Origin: Agarophyton chilense
Lineage: Eukaryota; Rhodophyta; Florideophyceae; Gracilariales; Gracilariaceae
Direction of reading: 5' to 3'
Assembly (NCBI GenBank): GCA_030374765.1
Contig: JARGXX010000011.1
Coordinates: 124,001-188,000, forward strand
Length of the DNA: 64,000 nucleotides
Each line of letters begins with the position of its first letter. The first letter of the stretch is position 1. Positions 44,123 to 55,951 of this stretch are shown piece by piece. The notes under the pieces are model-generated. The model worked only from the letters and a program-made list of their open reading frames with translations. It was not told the origin of the DNA and searched no databases. The position numbers and the translations under genes are program-made.

Positions 44123-46092
44123 CTAGACTTGACACTTTGGCACACAGACATTGAAATCACTACAGACCAGGTCTTCTGTTTGGCAAGCAATGTTTTCTTC
44201 CGTCGAGCATTGTCGGAATAAACCCACGGCTCTCTGACACACGTTTGAACCATTCTTAGGCAAGCATGCAAGAGGGAAAATGTCCCTGATGAGCGGCAAA
44301 CTCGGGTCCCTGACGACTTGGGCCACACACCTCGGATCTTCAGGCGCAGGATACGGATTGCAAGAGTCTCCACGATTGAGCGAAAGAGAGGGGTCAAAGC
44401 ATCGTCTTTCAAAAGGCTTCTCTCTGGAAGACGGATCGCACTCCAGGTCTCCAACACATGAATCGTCATTATCACATATACCTCCTATTCCTCTCTTCGG
44501 TCGGCACACTCTCACACCTCTCCCTAGATAGCTTCGAGAACATTGTAAACCAGCCTCACACTCCTGTGTGATCATTGCTCGCAATTACATAATGTTAGTA
44601 AAGGAAGGTCTCGTACATGCAAAACACTAAACGCAGGAAAACTTACGAGTCGAAATTGGGCTGCTCGAAAGCATGGTTTCCACAAGTCCACTTCTATCGC
44701 CGGTAGCCTGCAGACCTTGGCACTGTTAGGCACGTCAGAATCCGCGGAACATTCTGTCCCAGGTGGACAAGATAGTTCAGAACAGTCCCTATTGACAAAC
44801 GCGAACTCAATAGGAACGGTTGGGGAGGATTCCGCTCGCTGACAAGTGCCATTCACGCAGAAGGATCCGTCCTCGCATTTGAAGCGGAACTGATCTGGGC
44901 ATGGGGCACCAATCGGTAAAATCTTCATGCAGGTGCGCAACGGTGGCGGTGGAAAGCGACCCGTCGGTCGCTCAACTCCCGGGGCTTCCATACAAACGGC
45001 CCTCCGTGAACATACGGCAAACTCTTCATTATTGCAAGGATTACCAAGTGGCACGACCTGACGACGGATTCTACACGCGAATACTCCCTCGAATTCCTTC
45101 TCGCTATTCAAAGCGCGACGACACTCGCGAAGATTACCGAAATCATCAGGCGGACAGCTACTCAGTGGAGAGTTGGGCGTGCAGAAATGCTGGAAAGAAT
45201 CAGGGGCCGTTGCACGTTGAACGCACTTGCCATGGGTGCCTTCATGATGACAGCTTAATCCTCTTCGAGCATCGCACGTATCGTTAGTAGGATCGCAAGG
45301 AGCTCCCAAGTCGCGGATGAGATCAGTTTCGAGGACACAGGTACCGGTGGTGCCCGTAGGTCTGTTACAGAGAAGATTGACGGTGCGAGATGTTTGGAAT
45401 GGAGGTGCTATGGTCAAGCACTGCCTGTCGTCGTTACACTTCTCTCCTGCGGTTTGTAGTCGCTGACAGACGCCCGGCTTCTCGCCAAAGGTACCGGAGC
45501 TGACACAGAAGCCCTGGCATTCGAAGTTCTCCGGTTCGAGTTCGCACACTCCCCCAGGCGGTCTCCTTGCGGTGCATTCGTTAAAGTTGGAACGACAGTA
45601 GAAGCCTTGTTGCTGTTGACATTGGCGATCAAATTGACAGAAGTCACCAGCAAATCCAAAGGTGAACGGACGGCACGTGGGTTCAAGTTCGCAGACGAGA
45701 TCTCCCTGACAGGGATCAGTTGCAGAAAGCGCGCAGCTGGCACCAGAAGGAAGCTGACGCAGACAGGTTATCGGCGACGGATTGGAATCATCTATGAAGC
45801 CGCAGAATGTTCCGTCCTCACACTCCGAGTCTCCCACACTGGTGCAGTTGGAACCTTCCGGTAGCCGCGGAACACAGGTAGAAGCTTCCAGCAAGCCGGA
45901 TCCGAAGAAAAAGAAATTGTTCTGTGTGGAGATCGGCGCCTTGCAGTATTGCTCCGGCGGGCATTCGACGTCGCGGAGACAAGACTGCGAGGAAGTGATG
46001 AGCTGGAGAGGCGGGATTGCATGTGGGAATGGGTTGGCGAAGGCGAAGGACACGAAGACGGCCACGAGCGGAAACAAGATGTTAGAAGCCAT
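44123..46092 (-). CDS. Secreted cysteine-rich repeat protein, two exons
   Basis: Exon 1 is 46092-44647 and exon 2 is 44563-44123, giving 628 residues. The ATG at 46092 starts a signal peptide (MASNILFPLVAVFVSFAFA). The rest is a chain of small disulfide-rich units with a recurring C-x2-(G/E)-x2-C core: CPPEQYC, CEDGTFC, CQGDLVC, CEDGSFC, CPPGTEC, CEAGLQC, CVGDLEC, separated by P-x-G-x-x-C linkers. This resembles Dickkopf- or EB-type cysteine modules, with an extracellular or cell-wall role as an inference. No enzyme domain or membrane anchor is visible. The exon-2 frame continues the module pattern exactly at the predicted splice (FRL/ECEAG), which supports it. Expression and ligand are unknown. 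Confidence 0.88.
44564..44646 (-). other. Intron of the cysteine-rich protein gene
   Basis: An 83-nt intron with donor CTC/GTAAGT and acceptor CACAG/GAG. Both exons are open and the phase is 0 at the junction. Without splicing the frame would end 25 codons into the intron with a non-cysteine-rich tail. Confidence 0.85.
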
Positions 46093-46218
46093 TGTGCAGC
46101 AGAACTGTTCGTACTCGGTAGGGTTGGGGCGTTCAACCGGGCGGTGGGGAGGTTCGGGTTGTTACAGGCCGCAGTGAGTCGCGGCAGGGGCGCGTTTACA
46201 GAACCACGTAGTTCGCAT

Positions 46219-46300
46219 CCACGTGGTAACGCATTGTTGGCGAGTGGGTAGCCTTTACTCCTGTCGGGTTGTGATTGGACAGTGCCAGCATGGCACTGTC
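46219..46300 (-). promoter_or_regulatory. Upstream motifs of the cysteine-rich gene
   Basis: Between 127 and 208 bp upstream of the ATG lie a G-box core in CCACGTGG (46219-46226), a CCAAT box on the gene's strand (46274-46278) and a perfect 23-bp palindrome GACAGTGCCA-gca-TGGCACTGTC (46278-46300). No TATA box is clear. The motifs are seen in the sequence; their regulatory role is inference. Confidence 0.45.
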
Positions 46301-47137
46301 ATCATCGTAGTTGCAGGGGCAGCGTTACGCAGGTGAACTCTAATAGAGGGCGGCATTCGACGTCAGAAAGCGGGACCAAGTAACTGTAGCAATCACACCG
46401 GCTAAAAGAGATGGATTTCACCTCTCCTGAGACCCACACATTTCGGGGTCTTCTGTGGGCGCCACTTTTGGATGTGATGCTGTGGGCAAGACGTTACAGT
46501 AAACTTCGGCGTAAATAAGCCTTTTCCGTTACTAAATGGCTCCGATAGATGTAATGAAAAAAAAGTATTTCGATAGAAACTTCATCTTCTTGATCTTCTT
46601 AAACAAACGCAACTTAAAACCTACGTCAATAGTCAATAGGGTTCATACATCCTTGATTCCGGTCAAACACTCCAAATGTATAAAAAAAATTTAAAACTTC
46701 AATTTTCTGCGATACAATCTCTCAAACACTTCATAAGGAGAGTTATCCAAAAAAAAATGTTTTTACTCTATAACCGAAGCTAAGCCTTTTGCTGGAAAGG
46801 TTATGCGGCACCACTAGAGGCAGATTCCTCTTCAGTACTTGATCCCAAATCTCTATTAAGTCCGTACGACATTCACAGAATATAAACTCTGTGATGGCTT
46901 TCTAGACGAATCTTATACAGTTAATTAACACAAACAGTTTTCTGTTCATAACAAGAGCGCCTCAACCGGTGCAGTGGGTTGACAAAGAGTGCTCTGCCCA
47001 GCAGCTAACGTCTCATTAGACCTTCGTATTACGGAAAACGTCTCCCTCTTGAAGGTATAGGGCAACGTAGCGCATCTGAACTGTCAGGGAGCGCGTGCAA
47101 AAGAATGGAGCGGGACGAAGTCCCCTTTTTCCTCTGG

Positions 47138-47225
47138 GGCGGCCATGTTCCAACTGCCCGCTCCGGGGCTTGTTTATTTGTCCCAAGAGCTGAGCGCGGC
47201 GTCGCACGCGCGATCTCCTACAGCG
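47138..47225 (+). repeat. GC-rich dispersed repeat, copy 1
   Basis: It starts GGCGGCCATGTTCC, then CGCTCCGG, GTCCC and CGCGATCTCC in the same order as 49829-49902, with roughly three-quarters identity by eye. Origin unknown. Confidence 0.65.
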
Positions 47226-49828
47226 CTTGCACTCTGGGTTCCAACACTGCTATATTTTTATACAGTATAGGGTTTCTCTTTCAGCGGCAGTCGCCTCATA
47301 GAACGCCAGATGGCAAACGTGTCACCTTGTGATAAAGTTGAAGGGCTCGAAGTGTCAATTGTTTGTTGAATTCGTCCGATAACGAACTTTGAGACAGCAA
47401 AGACCTTTTCACAGAGTTCTAGAACCTCTGAAATAGAGCTGAAATGCATTTTTACTCGATGGTTACTGCTATGTACTTCTAGCTTACTTTTATCGCTGCT
47501 AACAGCCGTTTAAAGCAGCAAATTAACCAAAAAAATATAACAGCTATATTATTTTTCGTAATACGCCGTTATAGCTTTCGACGCCAGCAGTAAAATACAG
47601 GGTAGAGATCTTGCTGCCTCTCCTTACACGTGTGTCCCAGCAATACTGGAATACTGTACGCATTACGAGACCCATATCTTCCATTACTCACAAAGTCAAA
47701 GTCACGAGACCTAAGCTACCTCTACGAGTTTTCTTTTCCATTACATGTCTGCTTGTTGAACTCCAAAATGCCTGTTTCAATGAAAGGCAAACAGTCGAAC
47801 TCAAATACCAAAAAAATTTGCGAAGCGTAGAAAAAAAACCGCAAAAGAACCGCACAGGTCTTTAAGACCAATGTAGCAGTTCAAACGATATCTTCATCAT
47901 GTAGCCTGTTTCTGGCACCCGTTTTCCAAATTCACAAAGCCTTGAAACGCAACGAATCTACAACTCTATGGAAATTGTCTGATTTCCTTTCAAACCAACC
48001 AAGTAGACATCTTATTTCCACAATCTAAAAAACGTTCAGTGATAGAGGAAGCGCTTTCAGTGGCCAAACAACGATTCAAATTTGACACAAACGCTATGAA
48101 AGGCGTTCTGGCGGAAGTGGTCGCCGAATGTAGGAAACGATAACGGACAGATATTTCTTCGGATGATTCCATACACTCATTACGGGCGCGAAACCGAAGA
48201 TTGACCTTTCGCAACGCGGAGAAAATGTCCAACTCATTCTTCGAGGGAAGAATTCTAGAGCATGTTTGCATTCTTTGAAATGTATTACAATAGTTGAGAA
48301 TGACACATATAGCATTGCCTGACGACCCTGATAGGATATAGAATCTAAACGAAACCTCTGTAAACGCACAGCATGGAAAGCATGTCAAAGTCTTCTGTTT
48401 TTTACAATCACATTTCTCCGGTAGGCGCAAAAATATTACGCACACCGAGAAACATCTTACGGGAGTCATAATTGCGTCCGCATCTGGGAAAAAGGCACCG
48501 TCGTTTCTCATTGCAGTGGCAAAGAAGATAGTTTCAGCTTAGATGCACTCCATTCTTAATATTCAGTCCTTTAACATTCGCGCCCAATACATCTGGGTGT
48601 GTTAAGACGAATGGATTATGACGGCACAAAAGTGATAGGCCTACCGAAAGGTTCCATGGATCGAACATCTCTCACAACGCAAATGCATTATTTCGTGGGG
48701 TATGTGCGCCAGTTTATACGACATGAGAGAGATGTTCGTCTTCTTCTCGACGGGCATAGCTCAAAGAAAAGCAATTAGTGTATCGAAGTCTGCACGAGAA
48801 ACAACATTCATTTCATTCATTTATCAGCGAACCTCTCACATTTCCTTTAATCTTTTTACTCCTGTATTAACAAAATTTCAAGTCAAAAACTCATGAAGCA
48901 AGAGATGCGCTCTTTCTCAGCGGTGATTTCACGAATGCTAATAGGAAATTCAAAATGAAGTTAGAAATGGCGAGACAGCGCGTGATAACTCCGTTAACCA
49001 TCAATGAAAGCATAATGGAAGTGTAGAATGGCCAATAAACTACAAATTCTTGAAGAATACTAAGATTAAAAAAAAGGCGCAGTGGGCTACGAAGTATTGA
49101 ACAAGGCGTGGAAGTTCGAAAGTGATCGAAAGTTTTCAAGACTCCGGTCCATTGATGTCGGTATTTACAGCAAAGTACGACAGGTTATGGTGTTTGTTAT
49201 TTATCCTCCAAAAGCAAAAGGCGCAATGAAAAATATCCTACAAACCCAACAAACTTTCAACAGGGTACTGAGGGAGAGTGTTCTATTGCGATCGCCAGTT
49301 CGAGTGGCAAAAAAGAGCGAGAAACGTTAAGAAAGAACGTCCGCTCTTGTTTTGAGCAAAAGATCTAGATCGCGAGCACAGAAACCAAATTATTCAAATC
49401 AGATTTCCGATATGAGAAAGGAAGTTACTATGAAAACCGATCGGCTGGAGAAGGGTCGAAGCGTATCAAACGCTGTGACGTCCGGATTTCAGATAGATTC
49501 GGTGTTTGTGAGCAAAAACAACGAAAACGTGCCTCTGAAAGAGCTTATGCGCTGCTGTAGATCAAACTGTTTAAAGTAAATTGAAGGATGCAGCTTGTAA
49601 GACGCCAAACGTGGCGTAGAATCTTCCTTTGCGCTTCTTTTGCTTTGTTGGAGGGGTCGAGACATCTGTGGCCTTTTAAACTTGGAAATCTCAAACAAAG
49701 CCATGTTGAATGTAGCGGTTATTTTTTCAATCTTTTCTGGCTTTTTTGACACCACAAAACACGAAATCGGGCTCACAAAAGGCGTATCAATATGAGTCGT
49801 TCTGATTGCTACCCCGTTGTCCGTGTGG

Positions 49829-49902
49829 AGCGGCCATGTTCCTACTGAACGCTCCGGCGTTTGTTTAATCGTCCCGGGAGCCGGACTCGCGATCTCCGAC
49901 AG
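49829..49902 (+). repeat. GC-rich dispersed repeat, copy 2
   Basis: Same orientation and order of blocks as 47138-47225, about 2.7 kb downstream, immediately left of the decayed mariner copy. Confidence 0.65.
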
Positions 49903-50034
49903 CACTCCGTGTTCTTACACGTGATGCACGTTGTCGAGTTTAGGTTCCACAGTCATGGACCCCAAACCGCAGCATTCCTCTTGCACGTGTTAGACGCACG
50001 TGCAGAACGCGTGTCGCATCGCGTTCATCTGATA

Positions 50035-51328
50035 AAGTCTGTTTCAAAAACATATCCCTTGCACAAATATTTCGTAAATTGCTTTTCGACTACAGTACAC
50101 TCAATGAAAACAACACATGAAAAATATCAAGTCAAAATACTGTTTCAAAAACATATCCTTTCGTCAGTCATATTCTCTACAGCGCGCTTTTAGTAGTTGG
50201 TTTTCGCCTCTTTAACCCTACTGGAACTTACAGAGAGTGTTATCATTTATTCAATAAAAAAATGAATTAAATTAAACGTTATTCTGTCATAGTAATTTGT
50301 GATACAAACTTTCGAATAAAAACCTGTACTGAACTGTCTAATTTGCCCATAAATCATCTGATCTAGCACTCCATGGGTGTTTTCAGTAAAATGTATATCG
50401 GAAATTTGTCATGAAAGATCCGTATCAGTCATATTTAAATCATTCATGTACTGTTTCTAAACATTTGACTTTTTTACAAGCGCACTATCCTGGTAAAAAT
50501 CATAATTTAATTCATACGTAAAGTAGGAATAAAGTAGCATATAACTTTCTAACAGTTTATCATAACTTTTTAAAGCCATTTTAGCTTTTAAAATCGCTAT
50601 TTTAATTGGTGTTAATTTAAATATGCCATTTAAAACCATCTCAGATGTGAAACCAAAGAGCTTTCTTACAAAACTCAAATTTGATTTGCAATTATCATGC
50701 TAATAGAATTTGTAGAAACATGGTTCTTCCATATTCACAGTTTTCGAACAAAAACATTTCTTTTTTTTCATACTTTTTGATAATGGGACTTTTCTGAAGA
50801 ATAAAACGCACGTTTGCGTTTATGGTGCGTTTTCAAAAGAAATTTTTTTTGTTGTTGTACAGTTTAACCAGTTTTGACTTTTTATTTTGCGTCATATTTA
50901 AGGACATTTTACATTCAAACACTGTTTTGTTTCTATTGGTTTTGCACGATGACGTATCACAGAACAGATAAAGCTTACTTCCACGCGTTTTTGTGTTAGA
51001 AAGAATGCGATATGGTTCAAACATCGCCTGAATTCATACCGAACAGAGTTTTCTGTAATAATTGTTTGTTCTTGGGATTTTTATTTGTTTTTGCGCTATA
51101 AAAGTTGGGATCATGCCTTTGTGGTCCAATCTAATATTCTTATATAGTTTTGGCAAGATAAAAGCGGTACAGAAGTCATAATGGAGCTCTTTATTGTATA
51201 AAGGATATGTTTAAGAAACAAGTTTTTTGACTTGAAAAGGTTTTATTCGGTGAGAAATTGGCTCTACAGTACAGAAAACGCCATTTTTGGCCCGGTTTTA
51301 GGGAGGGATATGTTTTTGAAACGCACTG
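50035..51328 (-). mobile_element. Tc1/mariner element, decayed sister copy
   Basis: The 1,294-bp element is flanked by TA (50033-50034 and 51329-51330). Its outer termini and inner repeats (50139-50158 and 51203-51219) match those of 28125-29423, including the left-right asymmetry AAGTCTG versus CAGTGCG. The interior is AT-rich and decayed; a minus-strand frame at 50457-50678 still shows YQDSALVKK in place of QQDNAPVH, so the second catalytic Asp is recognisable. It is inactive. Confidence 0.9.
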
Positions 51329-52093
51329 TACTATCACAGAAGGATAGGAAAGAGAGTGGCCATCCTTCTCCAGTTGAGGAAAAACGATCGGCTTTGCTTT
51401 TATAGTTCCCTCTAGCTCCAGCCGAGCGCCTGGCCTGTCGTGGCCTGTATTGCTTAACCATACCTTGCGTCGTCGTGGCTCAGCGAAGCTACGCCGAGTG
51501 GTTCCGTGCGCGCACTAGATACTACTCCGTCCCACCGAGGCGTTAAAAGTGGGATATAATAACCCTTAAAGTTTGCGAGGTCTGTGCGTGGGGACCTTGC
51601 TGCATCGTACGAGGAGTCTCCTTGAAACTGCACCAGGTAGTGTAAAGGGCGGCAGAATTGGCGTTAAGCAAAAGGTTTCTGACACTTCCCGCCCTACAGA
51701 GGCGATGCGGTTGATGAAAAAAATTCATGGCTTCGTGGTCGCTCCTACAGGGGCGGAGCTGGGAGAACTGTACCACATTGTGGGCGCAGCAGACGGAGAG
51801 TGGTAGTTTGATTCGGACCGTATCCTGTTCCAACGCTTCTAGCTAGCATACGCAGCGGCAAAAAAAGCTTGGGTGCCATTTGATAGGACGTTTAAATCGG
51901 CGCCGTGCGGCCAAACTGTGAATGCAGGGAATGTCCAGGTCTGAAACGGCCAAAAAACTATTGGGAGCAGTGTTTGTCGGTGAGATGTTTTTTATTAACA
52001 TTTGCGTTGGCAAGGATATCGTGAGCGAGTGTTCTAAGCACTTACAGTCGTTTGACGAGATTCATCCACTCTTCTGCCATATTCCCTTCGTTT
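51329..52093. other. Stretch between mariner copy and integrase fragment
   Basis: Short overlapping frames at 51543-51833 on both strands carry no recognised motif. The minus strand near 51900-52090 may be the downstream tail of the integrase fragment. Confidence 0.4.
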
Positions 52094-52330
52094 TTAAGAG
52101 ATCTCGTGAGTGATGAGTGAAGGATAAAGTTTAGAGTTACTTCTAGTGGTGCGTGAAGAGTGGAAGCATTTCTGGAATAAAGAACTCGACCATTCTCTAG
52201 GAGCACACTGGATGGTGGCTCGGAGCATCGAATAGGTGGTTCTGATCATGTCTTCCGACTGACCGTTCGTTCGTAGGGACACTGTGGTGGACAAATGAGA
52301 GAGGATGTTGAGGAGCAAAATGTATGATTT
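52094..52330 (-). mobile_element. LTR-retroelement integrase fragment (fossil)
   Basis: The minus-strand frame has TNGQSEDMIRTTYSMLRA and a W-x-x-x-L segment, the pattern T-(D/N)-G-Q-(S/T)-E...L-R that closes the integrase catalytic core of gypsy-type elements. Only this piece is recognisable. Confidence 0.6.
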
Positions 52331-53289
52331 CCAAAAAGCGAGAACCTTTTGGGGTTTTGATCGGAGATCATCGTTTTCGGTGTTTCGTGTTTCGAGAAGA
52401 GGTGGAGGTCAAGAACGATACTTTTCTCTCTTGAAGTGGCATCTTTTCGGACATCAAGAAAAGTTCTTTACTGATATTTTTCTATTCCATTAACTATTTC
52501 TATAATTCCTAAGATTTATAAATACATGGGTATTGGGATCAATAATCTGTAATTACATTGTGCAAGAGTTTAGTTATTTCTAACGAGTACCTGTATTTAC
52601 TGGACAGCTGATAGTTTAGATTGCCAACATTGGCTTAGGAGAAAACTGAACTATTCTTTTGTCCCCACCCGTCGCCCCGACTGACCCGCTCAGCCGCACC
52701 GCCAACAGCCCTCCCGCGGAGGCTTCGCTGTCCCCCATTGGCAAAAGCACACGAATTCGCCTGCCTCAGTTGCTGGAGAGCAACAGAGGTCTATTCCGCG
52801 TCTGTAGAAAGTTGTAAATCATGCTTCCTCCTCCGGCGACTAGCACCGGAGGGGGCAAGAGGTAGAAAGTGTAAACGCAACAAATAATTCTCTCACCTGC
52901 GGGAGCGGCGCAGTGCCTCGATCACCATCTTGTACGGCTCTAGCCACTGCATTTGACAACGTCTCCACTACAACTTAACGCTCGCCGCAGCCACGCGCGT
53001 CCCTGCGTTTACCGTTCATCCGTACGCTTCCTTGGAAGAAATTTGTTTCTCTGCGCGTGGAGGAGCATCTTACTGGGAACACGGCAACAACCCCGGATTT
53101 TGTGAATACGGTGGCTGGGACAATAAGTTCTGTTTCGCGAACCAATCAAGCGCAAAGTCACTGACCCTTTCTTCGACGGGCCTAAATCTTCCAGTCCACA
53201 AATCTACAGGCCCAAATTCTACGTCAAGGGTTGACGGAGACGCTAAGAGGCATCCCGACAGATGTCACTTCTTTTAGAGAAGAAATTGC
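52331..53289. other. Stretch without recognised genes, GC-rich from ~52660
   Basis: The stretch changes from AT-rich to GC-rich near 52660. The 81-codon frame at 53032-53277 (+) contains four cysteines and Trp-Gly-rich motifs but no recognised family. Confidence 0.4.
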
Positions 53290-54176
53290 CGACATCATCC
53301 GTAATACGGCACACAGTACCAATGAATATGCGGTCAGGAGAGCTCTTGGCTTTTCCAACATACCCCATCCTCCTGTAAAGTAAGATATCTACCTAATATA
53401 GATGCTTAGAGACACTTGTCTTAGGGGGAATTCAACATGGGTTCATAGAAACCACACAGTGGAGTCAGTTCTGTTAGATTATTGCTACCGTATACGAAGT
53501 CCCGGATGAAGACTTTAACGACCGCATGGCCATGACTGTGCCGATAAGACAAGCTCTGATCCCGCAAATTGCAGAAAAATTGCGCATCGGAAGTGGAAGG
53601 GTTCTTAAATCTACTGCCGTTCCATCTGAATTAGTCCGATCTAATCGAACGGATGCACGAATTGTGCCCGAAATGTGAAGAGTACATGCCCGGATTTCGG
53701 ATGTGCAAGTGCCAAAAACGGTTCCAGATGTGTCCTCTTCCCGTCATGAAGGGAATATGATATGTAGTCAGGCTTCACAGGAATCTGCTAGGACTGTTCA
53801 AGCCGTCTACGGTGCCTTCAAGGCTTAGGAATTCACAGGCGATGCTCTTCAGTCAATTGAAGAACGTATTCGGAATTACAACATTCTTTGATTTCAACTT
53901 GGATTTGGTGAGGAGATGAAAGCGAAATACTTCATTAGTGTTTTAAAAGATGCCGCGAAACCGCACGCCATCGCCATCATACAAGAAAGCGTGAGCTATG
54001 CCCTCACCGACCGCAAAAGGCGTACGGAGTTTGAATCAGATGCACGCCGAATTAAAGGGCATATGACACTCTGTGGTCTTCGTATTGAGACCGTATTTGC
54101 CGAGAATGAAGGAATGTTAAATGTTTCTGATGCCCTCAATTGGCTGGTTGAAAGAATCAACCTTTCTCCGCAATAG
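53290..54176 (+). pseudogene. Gag-like relic (fossil)
   Basis: Plus-strand pieces include FTGDALQSIEERIRNYN (about 53830-53880) and, at 53916-54176, MKAKYFISVLKDAAKPHAI, which together resemble the multi-helix Gag N-terminal region of LTR elements. It is broken into several pieces, and no LTR was found beside it. Identification is moderate. Confidence 0.4.
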
Positions 54177-54489
54177 GCTAAAGGTTTTCATTCAGAAGAT
54201 TATGAGATTCAGTTCTGTTGTGCGATGGAGACGATTTCCGTAGTGTATGTGTACATAGTAAAGATAAAGTGGGCGTCAAAATTATAGAAACAAGATGTTG
54301 AAATAGTCACACTGCGCCATGACTAGAAACAAGGTTGTAGTACGAAAACAAAAATAAATCTGGACGGACTACAACTCAACAACTGTCAACAAGTTTAATA
54401 GCTTTGCAATAATTCATAAAACAACCCTTTTACTATAGTCAAAACTATCGGACCACACAATATATCACTACTCTTGTGCGTTTGAATAC
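54177..54489. other. Stretch left of the third mariner relic
   Basis: AT-rich. GTGGGCGTCAAAATTATAG near 54270 could be part of a mariner terminal repeat, but no inverted partner was found to the right. Confidence 0.35.
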
Positions 54490-55650
54490 ATCAGTACTTC
54501 GTCTTTGCGCCATTGGTAGCTAGTACAGCAATGCAGCGAAGCTGCATTGCCTGTACAAGCGTTTTTAAAACACTTTCCGACAATGTTGAGCACTCTTCGC
54601 TAATGCACTTTTTCAAATCCTGTTTTGAAGAAAACTGATTCATTACAGTCACATGTTTTTCAGCAAACCACTCTTTAGTATGGCGCAAAAGATGTATGGG
54701 ACAGTTATCTTGTTGTATTATCCAGCTTTTACGATGTCATGTTGCAGCCGATGGCAATAGGTAATATTCTTTAGTCTTCGTATATTTTTTAGAATTCTGC
54801 ATACCTTCAATATAATCCACATCTCTAAGACCATGAAAAGAAAAATATCCCAAACCAGAACACTTTCACCCCTCTTCTTGCCTTTTTAACAATATTCAAT
54901 CTTCTGAGCGAACTTTGTGCCAATAACAGGCTATACTTTACGAACCCTCTGGAGAAAACCTTTTTTGGTCAGTAAAACTAAAATTTTCCATTCAGCTTAT
55001 GTCCATGTACAACCTGTTATTGCCCAATAACCACGTACATTTTTATATATAGTTTTCAACAAAAATGACTTCTTCATGTTCTTGTATTGGAACTCGTTTC
55101 CCACACGTAGCAGAACCCAAGAAATAGTTGACGTAAAGCACTCAGTTTAGAAAAGGTCTTTAGCTTCAAAACTGCTTCTAAAGTACGTAAAAGTTCCTGA
55201 AACAAACGCTTTTTTTTTCAGAAGCAGACACTTTTTTCTGTTTACTACTTCATTTTCCGTTTCATAGGCTTCGAGACATTTTGAGAATTTTGTCACAACA
55301 GTTTTAGATCTTTTGATTTCATTTCCAATCTCTCTGTGGGTTTAATTGTTTCGAAAATCAGCAATAATAGCCCTTTTTGGTTCAGAAGTAGGGATGGTAC
55401 CTCCAGGCATTTTCAGTGGAAACTTTGCGATTCTACACTGTATAGGGGCTGTCTGTACCTATCTTCTATAGTAGATAGAGGTGTGTTTCTTTTTAAAATG
55501 AAGGTTTGGCGCAGAAAGAAGTGTTTCAGTTTTGATCTTTTAGTTTTGGAAACAGTGGAAACCAGACTGCTCCGTAGAACACTCCCGTCTTTGCATCTCC
55601 CATCTACCTGCTGCTGCAACACATAAGCTCAACTGTGCCTCTGTGAAGAA
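54490..55650 (-). pseudogene. Tc1/mariner transposase relic, different family
   Basis: Minus-strand pieces read, from right to left: a helix-turn-helix-like EIGNEIKRSKTVVTKF (about 55270-55330), a basic linker, then IQQDNCPIHLLRHTKEWF (about 54665-54720) with the second catalytic Asp, and CIAVLATNGAKTKY at the C-terminus (54491). The pattern differs from the family at 28125-29423. It is interrupted by several stops and frameshifts, and neither terminal repeat is certain. Confidence 0.75.
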
Positions 55651-55741
55651 GCACCGTTGTGGTAAATTCGAAAACCAATGTCGTGTTGGTTATTTCTGAA
55701 TTTCGGACAGACAGAGAGGACCGTACTGTTGCCAGATACAC

Positions 55742-55951
55742 TTATCTCTTCCAGGTGTAGTCACAGGCCCACACTTGCCGTTCTCTTCCAAACACGCTCG
55801 CGTCATCTCTCCTGAGAAAGACGTAGTCGCTGTAACCGGGCTCTGAAATAGTTCTTATGGCACACTGTGCACATTCTTGGGTTACGAACACCCGACAAAC
55901 AGTGAAAAGCAAAGCGGAGCCAATTGTCCACAATTTATTTGATAGCTTCAT
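55742..55951 (-). CDS. Possible small secreted protein or first exon
   Basis: From the ATG at 55951 the 69-residue frame begins with a signal peptide-like segment (MKLSNKLWTIGSALLFTVC) and has further cysteines (ECAQCAIR, WACDY). The shape resembles the candidate secreted protein near 21.7 kb: short, signal peptide, C-A-Q motif. No family is recognised, and no intron donor is convincing. An upstream in-frame ATG at 55990 would bury the signal peptide and is less likely. Confidence 0.35.
   Translation of the reverse strand: MKLSNKLWTIGSALLFTVCRVFVTQECAQCAIRTISEPGYSDYVFLRRDDASVFGRERQVWACDYTWKR

Larger units (their letters stand above)
46301..50034. other. Long stretch without recognised genes
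   Basis: AT-rich DNA. The longest frames (47990-48511, -, 173 codons; 49082-49330 and 49352-49579, +) have no recognisable motif. A roughly 90-bp GC-rich repeat occurs at 47138-47225 and again at 49829-49902. Confidence 0.55.

Noticed and set aside
47990-48511. 173-codon minus-strand frame
   Set aside because: No recognisable domain or gene-like composition; the length is within chance for this much AT/GC-mixed DNA.
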